DNA from: Siderastrea radians
Lineage: Eukaryota; Cnidaria; Anthozoa; Scleractinia; Rhizangiidae
Direction of reading: 5' to 3'
DNA: 64,000 nucleotides
Assembly: GCA_964017195.1 (NCBI GenBank)
Contig: OZ024895.1
Coordinates: forward strand, 30,654,875-30,718,874
The position numbers and the translations under genes were made by a program. Of this stretch, positions 54,101 through 63,970 are shown piece after piece. Position 1 is the stretch's first letter. Every line of letters begins with the position of its first letter. The notes under the pieces are model-generated. The model saw only the letters and a program-made list of their open reading frames with translations, had not been told where the DNA came from and ran no database searches.

Positions 54101-54907
54101 GTGAAACATTTGAAGGATGGCTCAAATTATTTCCTATCCTTAACTGACCTACAAAATAAATACAGCCTAAATGCTTGTCCTTTAGGGTGCTGCGGACTTT
54201 TGTCTGCACTTAAACGTCTCTGGAATACAGTTGAAAATAAATGTACTTTAAACAACGCTAAATATGAAAGTTTTTTAGCACGATTGTTGAAATCCAACAG
54301 AGCAAGTCCAATCGTATACACCAAACTCATATCGAAAAAAAGTATATCTCCTACCCAAAATCAACAGAAGTGGATAAAGGACTGCAATCTAAACAGTCAT
54401 GAATGTATTAACTGGCGTGAGACATACCTACTAGCCTCCAAATGTACTAAGAGTACAAGGCTCGTTGAATTTCAATTTAAGCTTTTACACAGACGATTGT
54501 CAACTAACGAATTTCTAAACAAAATTGGAATTAACGATAACCCAAAGTGCTCCTTTTGCGACCAAGAACCAGAGACACTTGTACACCTCTTCTGGTCTTG
54601 CCCTAAAGTGGCCTCTTTTTGGAACAGCTTAAACGGACGGTTAACTCTATCCCAAATCCTTCCGGAAAATTACACAATGAATATCTCTGTTGCATTAGGA
54701 CTGATGCAGCTGGACTCTTCCAAAAGTCATCAACAGCTAAATTTCTGTTATCTTATGGCTAGACATTTTATATGGATTTGTAAAAGAAAGGAAACTTCAC
54801 CTCAAGTAGCAGGTTTTCTACAATACCTTAAGTCGATGTTTGACATAGAGGTCAAAACAGCGCACTCTGTTCCAAAAAAATGGGATCTCCTGAGCACTTT
54901 ATTTTAG
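51133..54907 (+). CDS. LINE ORF2p (APE endonuclease and reverse transcriptase), one frameshift
   Basis: The start MALTIASLNVRGLRDN opens an APE-type endonuclease with LQEVHST, IIGGDYN and CRLDFFLIS. The frame then changes by one base between about 51770 and 51790. The last endonuclease motif, YKTDHSMITL with the catalytic Asp-His pair, lies in the second frame, which runs without a stop to 54907. The second part carries the reverse transcriptase: GTDGLPAEFYK, LLFLDFEKAFDT, GVRQGCPLSPYLF and the catalytic SQYADDTTF. The C-terminal zinc knuckle is CSFCDQEPETLVHLFWSC. Without the frame change the protein would be about 1260 aa. Confidence 0.88.
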
Positions 54908-55350
54908 AAATCAATTATGTATGTAGCATATGTATATTTTATTAACCTCCCCTGACGCGAATTCCTTGGTTGCCTTGGCGTGGGAGCCTTCTAATAACTG
55001 AGACATTGCATCGAAATTTCCGTTTGTTGTGTGTGTAGCAATCAAATAGTGTGACAACTAATCAAGTGTAGTATGACAAGCAGTGTAATTAGTTAGTAGT
55101 AAGTGGTGTGTGTAATTTCAGTGTAATAATTATGCAATGATAAAAAAAGCATGTATACCTCAAATGTAAGTTATCAGTAGTATTTAGGTGTAATTAGGTG
55201 TATTAGTACTAAGGTGTAATTAGTATTTACAGCTACAATCAAGCGTGCGTTTATATACTGTAATTTAACTCCTGTGTTAATTGTATGTTATCGTTTCTGT
55301 TGTAATTACGTATGTCTTACTTGTAATAAATAAATTAAAAAGAAAAAAAA

Positions 55351-55363
55351 ACTGTTTGTAAAG
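55351..55363 (+). repeat. Target-site duplication, right copy
   Basis: ACTGTTTGTAAAG after the A-rich tail, matching 49668-49680. Confidence 0.85.
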
Positions 55364-55431
55364 CAAGTCAACCATAATGACAATGCTGGCAGATACAAGC
55401 AGGATATTTAGCAACAATTCCATTTTTTTTT

Positions 55432-55640
55432 TCAGTATCACAGATCCAACAACAAAGAAATATGGCTTGCTGATCATTGGAGGAGAAGACATCGCTGATG
55501 TCAAGAAGGCACTTCTGGATCCACCGCCCAAAGCTGGCAATGATGTTTACAAGCTCTTAATTCAAAAAATCAATAAACACTTCATGCCTAAGCAGAACAA
55601 GGGCTTATTCACTAGGTTCCGGCTTAGCAAGCTCTAACAG
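55432..55640 (+). pseudogene. Retrotransposon Gag-like fragment
   Basis: Reads KKYGLLIIGGEDIADVKKA, then DVYKLLIQKINKHFMPKQN and FTRFRLSKL, a pattern seen in capsid regions of LTR retrotransposons. The frame ends in a stop immediately afterwards and no further domain follows. Probably an old Ty3/Gypsy remnant split by the LINE. Confidence 0.45.
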
Positions 55641-55749
55641 AACAGTTCAGAACGACTCGTAATCTTGTTTCAACAGACCTGGTGCAATATTCTAGAGCAT
55701 TTTCCATTTCTATTTTCATATTTGATTCTGTTTTATTTTGTTTTGTATT

Positions 55750-57163
55750 GTTCTTTTGCCACTGTCTTGTGATTTAGGTAAGTGCCAGTTGGGAGCCAAG
55801 CTTTATGCTGAGGTATGTCTCCCTTCTATAGGGCATTGCTTAATCATATTGCAACAGATGTAATGTTCCAAAGTATTTTCCATTGTTACTGGTAATTTCA
55901 TATTACATGTATTACCTGTTTTGGCTATTTTGCTATGCTGTGCTGTGATTGATGTATATGCCAGCTGGGTGTGAAGCTTTGTGCTGAGGAATCCCTTCTT
56001 TAAGGCATTGCTTAGTCATATTACATGTGCAACAGATGCAATGTTCTAAAGCATTTTTCATTCCTAGTTTCATAATTATTATTTTCTGTTTTGGCTTTTT
56101 GCTATGTTGTAATGTGGTTGAAGTATGTGCCAGTTGGGTGTAAAGCTTTATGCTGAGGTATCCCTTCTTTAAGGCATTGCTTAGTCATATTACAACAGAT
56201 GCAATATTCCAAAGTATTTACCATTCCTAATTTCATAATCATTATGTTTTGTTTTGGCTTTTTGCTGTGTTGTACTGTGATTGAGGTATATGCCAGTTGG
56301 GTGTAAAGCTTTATGGTGAGGTGAGGTATCCCTTCTTAAGGGCATTGCTTAGTCATATCACAACAGATGCAATATTCCAAAGTAGTTACCATTCCTAATT
56401 TCCTAATCATTATTTTCTGTTTTGGCTTTTTACTGTGTTGTACTGTGATTGAGGTATATGCCAGTTGGGTGTAAAGCTTTATGCTGAGGCAAGGTATTCC
56501 TTCTTTAAGGCATTGCTTAGTCACATTACAACAGATGCAATGTTCCAAAGTATTTACCATTCCTAATTTCATAATCATTATTTTCTGTTTTGGCTTTTTA
56601 CTGTGTTTCCTCTGATTGAGGTATATGCCAGTTGGGTGTAAAGCTTTATGCTGAGGTGAGGTATCCCTTCTTTAAGGCATTGCTTAGTCATATTACAACA
56701 GATGCAATGTTCCAAAGTAGTTACTATTCCTAATTTCATAATCATTATTTTCTGTTTTGGCTTTTTACTGTGTTGTACTGTGATTGAGGTATATGCCAGT
56801 TGGGTGTAAAGCTTTATGGTGAGGTATCCCTTCTTTAAGGCATTGCTTAGTCATATTACAACAGATGCAATATTCCAAAGTATTTACCATTCCTAATTTC
56901 ATAATCATTATTTTCTGTTTTGGCTTTTTACTGTGTTGTACTGTGATTGAGGTATATGCCAGTTGGGTGTAAAGCTTTATGCTGAGGTAAGGTATTCCTT
57001 CTTTAAGGCATTGCTTAGTCACATTACAACAGATGCAATGTTCCAAAGTATTTACCATTCCTAATTTCATAATCATTGTTTTCTGTTTTGGCTTTTTACT
57101 GTGTTGTACTGTGATTGAGGTATATGCCTGTTGGGTGTAAAGCTTTATGCTGAGGTGAGGTAT
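55750..57163 (+). repeat. ~168-bp tandem satellite, nine copies
   Basis: The motif CAGTTGGGTGTAAAGC or a close variant recurs at 55786, 55962, 56131, 56294, 56462, 56629, 56797, 56960 and 57128, spaced 163-176 bp. Each monomer contains AAGCTTTATGCTGAGG, GGCATTGCTTAGTCA and CAACAGATGCAAT. The left copies are the most diverged. The array is cut at the right by the Gypsy LTR. Minus-strand frames in it are simple products of the periodicity. Confidence 0.9.
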
Positions 57164-57378
57164 TGTTACCCCGGTCCCATATAGCACCACAATAAACGTA
57201 TAGCACTTCAAAACATTGTATTTTCGTCCTTCAACAACTCATACAGTCATTCCACCACGTTCTTGAACGTTCTTCCCTCGTGTACGATTACCCCGGATGT
57301 ACTAGTCTATGTCACGCGTAACGCACTTCCGTTTAGGGCTAATGGCTTCACACTTCCGGTTAAAACTATTTCCTAACA
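57164..57378 (-). repeat. 3' LTR of the Gypsy element
   Basis: 215 bp with canonical TG...CA ends (TGTTACCCCGG and TCCTAACA on the plus strand; inverted ends TGTTA/TAACA). The left end abuts satellite sequence, where GGTAT (57159-57163) would be the target-site duplication. Confidence 0.8.
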
Positions 57379-57392
57379 AACTCCCCCTGCAA
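57379..57392 (-). promoter_or_regulatory. Polypurine tract
   Basis: Minus-strand GCAGGGGGAGTT directly before the LTR start, where plus-strand DNA synthesis would be primed. Confidence 0.7.
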
Positions 57393-57745
57393 AGAAAGTG
57401 TCGTCCCGACACTTGGACATGAACTGCATAATTGCACACACTAAGAGGGTTTTACCCCCGTAAGGAAAATGTCACCGAAAATTACACATCATTAACTTTC
57501 ACAACTAGACTTCTCGGTAGGATCCTGACTATTAACTCTGTTCTACAAAGGCTGCAGCAACTAAATTCCACGGTAACATTTCCTGTCCATAAGATACACT
57601 CTGTATCAGTTCAAAATACTGAGTTCTAACACGAGGGATCAAGCGGACATCTAAGTGCACTGTTTTTTTTTTTTGTAAACAAACATATTCGCATGCAAAG
57701 AGTTATTTCAGTTCACAATACTAGGCACTGGTACATGCCCAGAGT

Positions 57746-59365
57746 TCATACAGGTACTTGCATCAGATCACTCCTCGGGTGGTACACAACAGCTTGGTGT
57801 ATCGGGTACTGGTTCACTGGTTGAAAGACAGGGCAGGGTACTGGTGTATATTGCAGGCATGTCCCTGGATAACCAAAGATAGCTGGATTTTGAGACACAT
57901 GTTGGTAGGTAGGTAGTTGGAACTGGTGTACAGCTGGTAAACCTGCACTCCAAGTAGGATAGGGAGTACAATACTGAGGTAACTGATTTCCCAGTGTACT
58001 GTTGGCGGCTATGAAGTGTGTTGTACCTTGAGTCTCATATGTGGGATTGCCAAGTTGGTTATACGTCAGAAGGGTTGGTGGGTGTCCCTGTCGTTGAGGC
58101 CTTGGCTCCAGTTCAGGAGGGTCAGGTTGACTGTTGTCGTTCGGAATTTGGGAATCTTGCTCTTCTCCACTCTCAGACATGTCATCTCCCATTTCTGTCG
58201 TGACAGTGCAGTCGCTGTCTTTTCCCCCTTGATAACTGGTGTCGGGTACTGTGTCTTCTAACTGTGTAGTCTGAGGCTGTCTCTCCACAACAGAAGGTTT
58301 TGGGGGCTCCTCAGTAACCACCTTCTCTAGGGTCTGCCCAGTCTGACGATTCATTGGAGCGATTGTATACTCATCCTCACTACTTGTCCCATCTGATACG
58401 GTTTCAACCAATGATGTGAGTGTCTGTTGAACAATGTCATGCTTGTTCTTCTGGGTTTTACTTCCTCTCTTACGGGAAATCGTGCTTGGAATCTCAATAG
58501 GGAGATAACTACATGGTAGAAGTAGGTTCCTGTGTAGAATCTTGTTTCCTCCACTTCCAGCCTCCGGCTTAACTTCATACACAGGGCTATCTTCGCCTTT
58601 ACGACTAACAACTATGTGGACCCGATCCTCCCAATGTGATCGCAGCTTGCCTGGTCCACCCCGTTCGCTTAGGTTACGTACAAGAACTCTGTCCCCAGGT
58701 TGCAACACCGAACTGCGTACAAAGCAGTCATAACGATGTTTGGCTCTTGTGCCGGTTTCCTTGGACTTCTTGCCTGCTAGTTCATATGCCTCCGTCATTG
58801 CTTTCCGCCACTTTTCTACATATTGCGAGTGATTCTCGTGGTTGGTTTGACCTTCGATTCCAAACATTAAGTCTACAGGCAAACGGGGGTGGCGACCGAA
58901 AAGAAGGAAGAACGGCAAGTAGCCAGTTGATTCATGCCTCGTGCAATTATAGGCATGGACCACATGGTTCAAATGTTCTGCCCAGCGTGATTTCTGGGTT
59001 TCTGGTAAGGTGCGAAGCATTCCCAGAAGCGTCCGGTTGAATCGCTCGACTTGACCGTTCCCTTGCGGGTGGTACGGGGTGGTGCGAGAATGTTCCATGC
59101 CACACAGCTTCTCTAGTTCCTTATGGAGGCGGTTTTCAAATTCTCCACCTTGATCGTGATGAATCTTCAAGGGAAAACCAAACCGGAGAATAAAGTCATT
59201 GTAGAGCTTTTGGGCAACTGTCTTCGCTGACTTGTTTCTTGTGGCATAGGCTTGGGCATAGCGTGTGAAATGATCCATCACAACTAGGATATACTCGTAC
59301 CCTCCACTACTCCTTTCCAAATGAAGAAAATCAATGGCAATGAGTTCAAAAGGCGAAGTGGTCAC
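57746..59365 (-). CDS. Gypsy integrase core and C-terminal tail
   Basis: The frame opens within the integrase. The catalytic triad is visible as Asp in IAIDFLHLE, Asp in HHDQGGEFEN and Glu in GQVERFNRT. A GPY/F-like module follows (PGKLRSHWEDRVHIV and VYEVKPE), then about 250 residues of Ser/Thr/Pro/Gln-rich tail ending with Pro/Tyr-rich repeats. The upstream zinc-finger half is in another frame, so no complete integrase can be made from this copy. Confidence 0.85.
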   Translation of the reverse strand: MTTSPFELIAIDFLHLERSSGGYEYILVVMDHFTRYAQAYATRNKSAKTVAQKLYNDFILRFGFPLKIHHDQGGEFENRLHKELEKLCGMEHSRTTPYHPQGNGQVERFNRTLLGMLRTLPETQKSRWAEHLNHVVHAYNCTRHESTGYLPFFLLFGRHPRLPVDLMFGIEGQTNHENHSQYVEKWRKAMTEAYELAGKKSKETGTRAKHRYDCFVRSSVLQPGDRVLVRNLSERGGPGKLRSHWEDRVHIVVSRKGEDSPVYEVKPEAGSGGNKILHRNLLLPCSYLPIEIPSTISRKRGSKTQKNKHDIVQQTLTSLVETVSDGTSSEDEYTIAPMNRQTGQTLEKVVTEEPPKPSVVERQPQTTQLEDTVPDTSYQGGKDSDCTVTTEMGDDMSESGEEQDSQIPNDNSQPDPPELEPRPQRQGHPPTLLTYNQLGNPTYETQGTTHFIAANSTLGNQLPQYCTPYPTWSAGLPAVHQFQLPTYQHVSQNPAIFGYPGTCLQYTPVPCPVFQPVNQYPIHQAVVYHPRSDLMQVPV

Positions 59366-59373
59366 AATAGGTT

Positions 59374-61905
59374 TTAATGGAGGTGTCCAATGTGGTGTTC
59401 AATATCTCTCTGCATATGGGGCCAATAGAAGCGCTCTCTGGCAAGGTCTAGTGTGCGGTCTACCCCCAGATGACCCATGTTTTCATGAAGTTCTTTGAGT
59501 ACCAGTGACCGAAGCTGCTTGGGTATTATGATTTGGGTTCGAGTTCCTTTACGCCGTCTAAGTATGCCATCCTTGTCAAAGGAAAGGTTTTCCCATTCGT
59601 GCAGGAGAAGTTGGGTCTCGCTTAACTCCCATTTCCTCTCCCCTGTTGTTGGTCGTTGGCCACGCTGAATCAAATCACTCACCCGACGAACAACCTGGTC
59701 AGTGGCTTGTGCATGCTGTATGTCAATCGTTGGTACGATGGGTTCATGTGCCCTGACTGGGTCAGTTGGTAGAACAGTATGGTCTCCGGTGAGGGCCGAC
59801 ACCCAGTTCACTTGGCCTTGGTCTTGGTATTTTGCTGAGCACGCAACAGTCTGGAGAATCTCCTGTGGTACTATTTCCGCGTACGTTTCCATGTGGGCCG
59901 TGTCATCAAGGGGCATTCGAGATAAGGTATCAGCGTCAATGTTGACTTTTCCGGGACGATAGTGGATAGTGAAATTGAAATCGGCCAACTCCCCAACCCA
60001 GCGCAAACCAGTGGCGTTCAGTTTTGCAGAGGATAAGACATAGGTGAGTGGGTTATTATCAGTGTACACTGTAAAACTTGGTGCGTAATAGAGATAATCT
60101 CGAAACTGATCGCAGATGGCCCACTTGAGCGCTAGAAACTCCAGCTTCCCAGAGTGGAGATGGTAATTCTTTTCCGCTGGAGTTAAGCTGCGGGATCCGT
60201 ATGCCACAACACGGAGAATGTCATTCTGATACTGGTACAAGACGGCATCTAACCCGTCCTTGGAAGCATCAGTATGAAGGACAAAGGGTTTCTGAAAGTC
60301 CGGGTAGGCCATAACTGGAACGCTTGTGATCGAAGTAATCAGTGTCTCCAGGGCCGATTGATGAATGTCTGTCCATTCCACTGGGTGTTTTGCCGGTAGC
60401 TGGCCATTGTTACTATGGTTCCTCTTGGCTTTATCTTGCTTAGCCCCTTGCGGTGGTTGACCCGGAGTCTTCACCAAATCATACATAGGCTTGCTGATTA
60501 TTGAAAAGTTCTTAACATATCGGCGGTAATAGTTCAGGAAACCCATAAGTTTGCGCACTTCATTCACTGTCTTTGGAGGAGAGTCTTTGAGCGCAAGGAC
60601 CGGTTTAATGCTGGATGGGTCCAGTGCGTAACCCTCTTCCGATACAACACGCCCAAGAAATTTAACTCTTCTCTTAAACAATTCACACTTTCGAGGTTTC
60701 AGTTTGACTCCATGCTCTCGCAATCTTCGAAGGACCTTGCGTGTGTGTTCGAGGTGTTCCTCAAATGTAGCACTGAAAATGATAATATCATCCAGGTAAG
60801 GTACACAGACAGTGTCTCTTAAGTCTCCCAGACAGTTCTCCATAAAACGTTGAAAGGCCCCAAGTGCTCGAGAGAGACCAAAGGGTATTCGCACCCACTC
60901 GTAGAGGCCCCATGGGGTGATAAAAGCTGTCATGGGTTGGCTGTTTGGACTCATGAACCCTTGGTGATAGGCCTTGCCCTGGTCAAGGACAGAAAACCAT
61001 GCGTTGCCTCCGAGGTTATCTAGCGTTTCTTGTATTCGGGGTATTGGGTGTCGGTCAGGTCTTGTCTTCTTGTTCAATGCTCTAAAATCCACACACAGCC
61101 GTAAGCTTTGGTCTTTCTTTCTCACACAGACGACCGGAGAACTGTACGATGATGATCTCTTGATAAAATTCCGGTTTAACAAATCTTCAATGTGGGCTTT
61201 CACCTCCGGGTAGAGTGGTTTGGGTACTGCTACATAGTTCTTCTGTACCGGTGTCTGGTCCTCCAAATCTAGATCAAGTTCAAGGTCAGGGATACATCCA
61301 ACATCATTATCATCTTTAGCAAAAGAGTCAGCTTCTTCAGTTAGTAAATTTAAAGCCATCTGTTTTTGAGCAGGTGTCAGGCCTTCCAGGGGTATGTCCT
61401 TGATATGTGTGGGGACTTCTGCTGCTACTCCTCCTACCGGTTCTGTAGTCACTGATTCTTGGACCTCCTCAATGGTGCCATTATCGCTACTCTCCGGCTC
61501 CTTTAGTTTAACTTCAAGTGGTGTCACAGACTGAACAAGTTGCAGTCGACCGAGTAAAGTTCTTCCCCGAAGTACTATGTCATGGTTGGTGTTGTTGGTG
61601 ATGTCAATGTCCACTTGACTTGATTTTCCTCTCTTAACAGTGAGCAACGTTTCCGAAACTTCCAAACCACTAGGCCATGGGTTGGCCTCATCGGGTTCAA
61701 AAAGAACTGGTGTCGGTCTTTCCACAGGTCCTGTATTCGCTCTGCAGGTGACCCTTTGGCTCCGCTTGGGTGGTATGATGGTGTCACGCTTGCTAGTCTT
61801 GATAAAGCAAAGTTCCCCTTGATTAAGGTTCTTGACAAAATTCACAAATACTGAGGCGGTTTGGCTGTCAAGATCAGTGAAGCTGGCAGTGACAGCTTGG
61901 GACAA
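59374..61905 (-). CDS. Gypsy reverse transcriptase and RNase H
   Basis: 843 codons. Reverse transcriptase motifs include [14 protein letters not shown] and the catalytic YLDDIIIFS (about residue 368). RNase H starts near residue 540 ([11 protein letters not shown]) and has TDNNPLTY. The frame ends in the first half of the integrase zinc finger (HENMGHLG with two His); the two Cys that should follow are missing. The open frame extends slightly upstream of 61905 to the MITE, where it would join the protease frame if the MITE were absent. Confidence 0.88.
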   Translation of the reverse strand: MSQAVTASFTDLDSQTASVFVNFVKNLNQGELCFIKTSKRDTIIPPKRSQRVTCRANTGPVERPTPVLFEPDEANPWPSGLEVSETLLTVKRGKSSQVDIDITNNTNHDIVLRGRTLLGRLQLVQSVTPLEVKLKEPESSDNGTIEEVQESVTTEPVGGVAAEVPTHIKDIPLEGLTPAQKQMALNLLTEEADSFAKDDNDVGCIPDLELDLDLEDQTPVQKNYVAVPKPLYPEVKAHIEDLLNRNFIKRSSSYSSPVVCVRKKDQSLRLCVDFRALNKKTRPDRHPIPRIQETLDNLGGNAWFSVLDQGKAYHQGFMSPNSQPMTAFITPWGLYEWVRIPFGLSRALGAFQRFMENCLGDLRDTVCVPYLDDIIIFSATFEEHLEHTRKVLRRLREHGVKLKPRKCELFKRRVKFLGRVVSEEGYALDPSSIKPVLALKDSPPKTVNEVRKLMGFLNYYRRYVKNFSIISKPMYDLVKTPGQPPQGAKQDKAKRNHSNNGQLPAKHPVEWTDIHQSALETLITSITSVPVMAYPDFQKPFVLHTDASKDGLDAVLYQYQNDILRVVAYGSRSLTPAEKNYHLHSGKLEFLALKWAICDQFRDYLYYAPSFTVYTDNNPLTYVLSSAKLNATGLRWVGELADFNFTIHYRPGKVNIDADTLSRMPLDDTAHMETYAEIVPQEILQTVACSAKYQDQGQVNWVSALTGDHTVLPTDPVRAHEPIVPTIDIQHAQATDQVVRRVSDLIQRGQRPTTGERKWELSETQLLLHEWENLSFDKDGILRRRKGTRTQIIIPKQLRSLVLKELHENMGHLGVDRTLDLARERFYWPHMQRDIEHHIGHLH

Positions 61906-61927
61906 CGCAACATCCCCATTGCTATCT

Positions 61928-62317
61928 TTAAAGGGGCATAGTCACGAGGATTTTGCAGATTTCTGGTCAAAACTGTGCTAAAATTATCGGTAGCTAACTT
62001 TATCCGTGCCCAATTGTGTTTGAATATTTAAAGGGACATATTTACTTAATTTCATTAAGAGAAAACACACCATGACCATTAAATATCGATTTAATGTTAA
62101 CACGCTGAAAGAATTTGAAAAGTTTAGCCTATTTTTTTCAAATTGCAATCCATTTCCATCCGTGCCATCCGTAGCAACAGACGACAGAAAATAGTTTCAG
62201 TGAAGTAATATAGTCTTTGGTAACAAAACTAGACAATTATTTGTGGGCGTTCATTGATGTGAGGACATATTTTTTATTTTTAAAGTGAACTAAAATAGCG
62301 TGACCATGCCCCTTTAA
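61928..62317. mobile_element. TTAA-type MITE inserted in the Gypsy pol gene
   Basis: 382 bp with inverted ends AGGGGCATAGTCACG and, from the right, AGGGGCATGGTCACG, flanked by TTAA at 61928-61931 and 62314-62317. Removing the element and one TTAA (386 bp) brings the protease and reverse-transcriptase frames into register, which confirms both the ends and the duplication. No ORF of its own. Confidence 0.88.
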
Positions 62318-62910
62318 TAATCTCCTCAATAACATTAAAGCCAATTAACGGTGAGTCCAAATATTGTTCCGTAACAAGAAAGGGAACTATCAAATCATTG
62401 TTGCACGACGACAGTCTAAAATTCAGCTCCACCCATCCTATGTATGGCATCTCGCTACCATTGGCAGCAGTCAAGTTCAGTTTAGTGTTTAGTAGTTCCG
62501 AGATGTCCCTAACAGCAACATCAGGAAAATTCCTCTTTACAAACTCATTAGATATAATCGAGACCTGGGCCCCTGTGTCCCACAGTACATCTACTGAATG
62601 CCGATTAATCTCTCCCTTAACAGTGCATCTTTCCCCCACTAATACCACCACTGTGGCTTGCTGTTGTGGTGTCAGATGACTCACAAAGGTGTGGTTGTTA
62701 GGGTCCAGTTCCTTTGGTTCTACCTTGTTGGCAAGGTGTGAAATTGCAGTGCATAACACTTTGTGATCTGGCCAGTGTTTCTTTTGACAAGCCCGACTAC
62801 AGTATTTCACGGCCCTACATTTTGAACATTGCAAGAACTTTACTCTCTCTGACTGAACTTGGCCACAGCCATTACATCGATGGGACTTGTAGCTGTTACT
62901 GTCGACTATT
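62280..62910 (-). CDS. Gypsy Pol N-terminus: MYND-type zinc finger plus aspartic protease
   Basis: This frame overlaps the end of Gag in the -1 frame. It begins with a complete MYND-type zinc finger (62751-62876): CNGC, then CSKC, YCSRAC and HWPDHKVLC give the C-x2-C, C-x2-C, C-x3-C, H-x3-C ligands. About 60 residues later comes a retropepsin with active site LWDTGAQVS and IGFNVIEE near the end. The final residues (GAWSRYFSSL) come from the inserted MITE. MYND fingers usually bind proline-rich peptides. Its role here is unknown, possibly host-factor or Gag binding. Confidence 0.82.
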
Positions 62911-63970
62911 CCGTGTCCTGCCGGGATAGTCGCTGGCCGTTTCCCTGACGACTACCCCTGATCCTATTTCTAATACACTCACGAGCTATGTGTCCAGAGC
63001 TACCACAAGCAAAACAATGGTCCCATTCCTCTCCTCTTCCACACTCCTTACAACTCTGACAACCCCAACTTGGATACCTTGGCCGGTAACCACTGCCTCT
63101 GCCTCTGAGGGGGGATCGACCCCAGTCGGGTCTTGCTGCTTGACCACCTTGGGCGTTTACTCGTCCTTTGAGCTCGTTAATCTCTGATTTCATCTGCCGA
63201 ATTTCAGAAAGGATCTGCTGGCTTCCATCTGCACTTAGGCTTCTGGTCTTCTGTTCATCTTCAACCTTGGGGATTTCGCAGGCATTCACTTTTGTCGCTT
63301 TTTGGCGTTCTGTTGCCAATTTCGTGTTTCTCTCGGCTTGCTGTGAAGCTAGTTCATTAACTTGTCTCATAAGTTCCTCGTCAGTGAGCCCTGGGGTGCG
63401 AAGGGTCGCTCGCAAGTTCGACGCTAAAATGTCATCACGAAGCCCAGTCTCGAAGGATTTTACAAATGTCTTCTGGATCAGGGACAGGCCATAATTAAAC
63501 TCACAATCAGATTCCTGACTGGAAAAATTTACTTTGTTACGCAGGTCCAGCGCACGGAGTAAGAATTGCTGAGGTGACTCGTTCTGTTGGCATACTGTCG
63601 CCAGCTGTTGATACACTTCAGATGCAGCTTTTTCGCGATAGTGGACACGAAGAATTCGCCGTAATTTCGCAAGGGATAGGTCATTTAATGTCTCCACGTA
63701 ACTTCGAAGACTACTATGAGGCGATATCGCACGAATAACTGCATCAACAATTTCACTTTCTTTATACCCACGTTTAAGGCCCGAATCGATTTGATGCATT
63801 AATGACACGAAAGTCAACTTTTCTGTCTGTCCAGGCTCGCCAATCTGTCCCGAAAGTTTATACTCTCTGCGCAGCAAGGAGGGGGCGACCCTTGTTCCCG
63901 CCAGTTGGCTCAAAATATTTTCTGTGTCCTGTTCAACTTGATCTTTGTTTGTTTTTCCCCCGGAGCCCAT
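62906..63970 (-). CDS. Gypsy Gag
   Basis: 354 aa from ATG 63970. The central capsid-like region is helical (about 40-210). It is followed by a charged coiled-coil-like stretch and an Arg/Gly-rich segment with a CCHC zinc knuckle, CFACGSSGHIAREC, at about 319-332. CQSC and CGRGEEWDHC nearby add further cysteines. It would package element RNA. The stop at 62906 lies inside the overlap with the MYND/protease frame, consistent with programmed -1 frameshifting. Confidence 0.85.
   Translation of the reverse strand: MGSGGKTNKDQVEQDTENILSQLAGTRVAPSLLRREYKLSGQIGEPGQTEKLTFVSLMHQIDSGLKRGYKESEIVDAVIRAISPHSSLRSYVETLNDLSLAKLRRILRVHYREKAASEVYQQLATVCQQNESPQQFLLRALDLRNKVNFSSQESDCEFNYGLSLIQKTFVKSFETGLRDDILASNLRATLRTPGLTDEELMRQVNELASQQAERNTKLATERQKATKVNACEIPKVEDEQKTRSLSADGSQQILSEIRQMKSEINELKGRVNAQGGQAARPDWGRSPLRGRGSGYRPRYPSWGCQSCKECGRGEEWDHCFACGSSGHIARECIRNRIRGSRQGNGQRLSRQDTE

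Larger units (their letters stand above)
49681..55350 (+). mobile_element. L1/Tx1-like LINE, nearly full length
   Basis: A 5670-bp element bounded by a 13-bp target-site duplication, with short 5' UTR, ORF1, a 398-bp inter-ORF region, ORF2 and a 3' UTR ending in AATAAATAAATT and an A-rich tail. The 5' end carries a duplicated GTTTCAAAAACCCGT. Clean duplications and open frames point to a young insertion. The only visible lesion is one frame change in ORF2. It split a host region that held an older Gypsy Gag-like fragment. Confidence 0.88.

Noticed and set aside
56336..57211. Minus-strand frames of 80 and 148 aa with repeated LSIKLYTQ-type peptides
   Set aside because: They are the periodic translation of the 168-bp satellite, with no evidence of expression.
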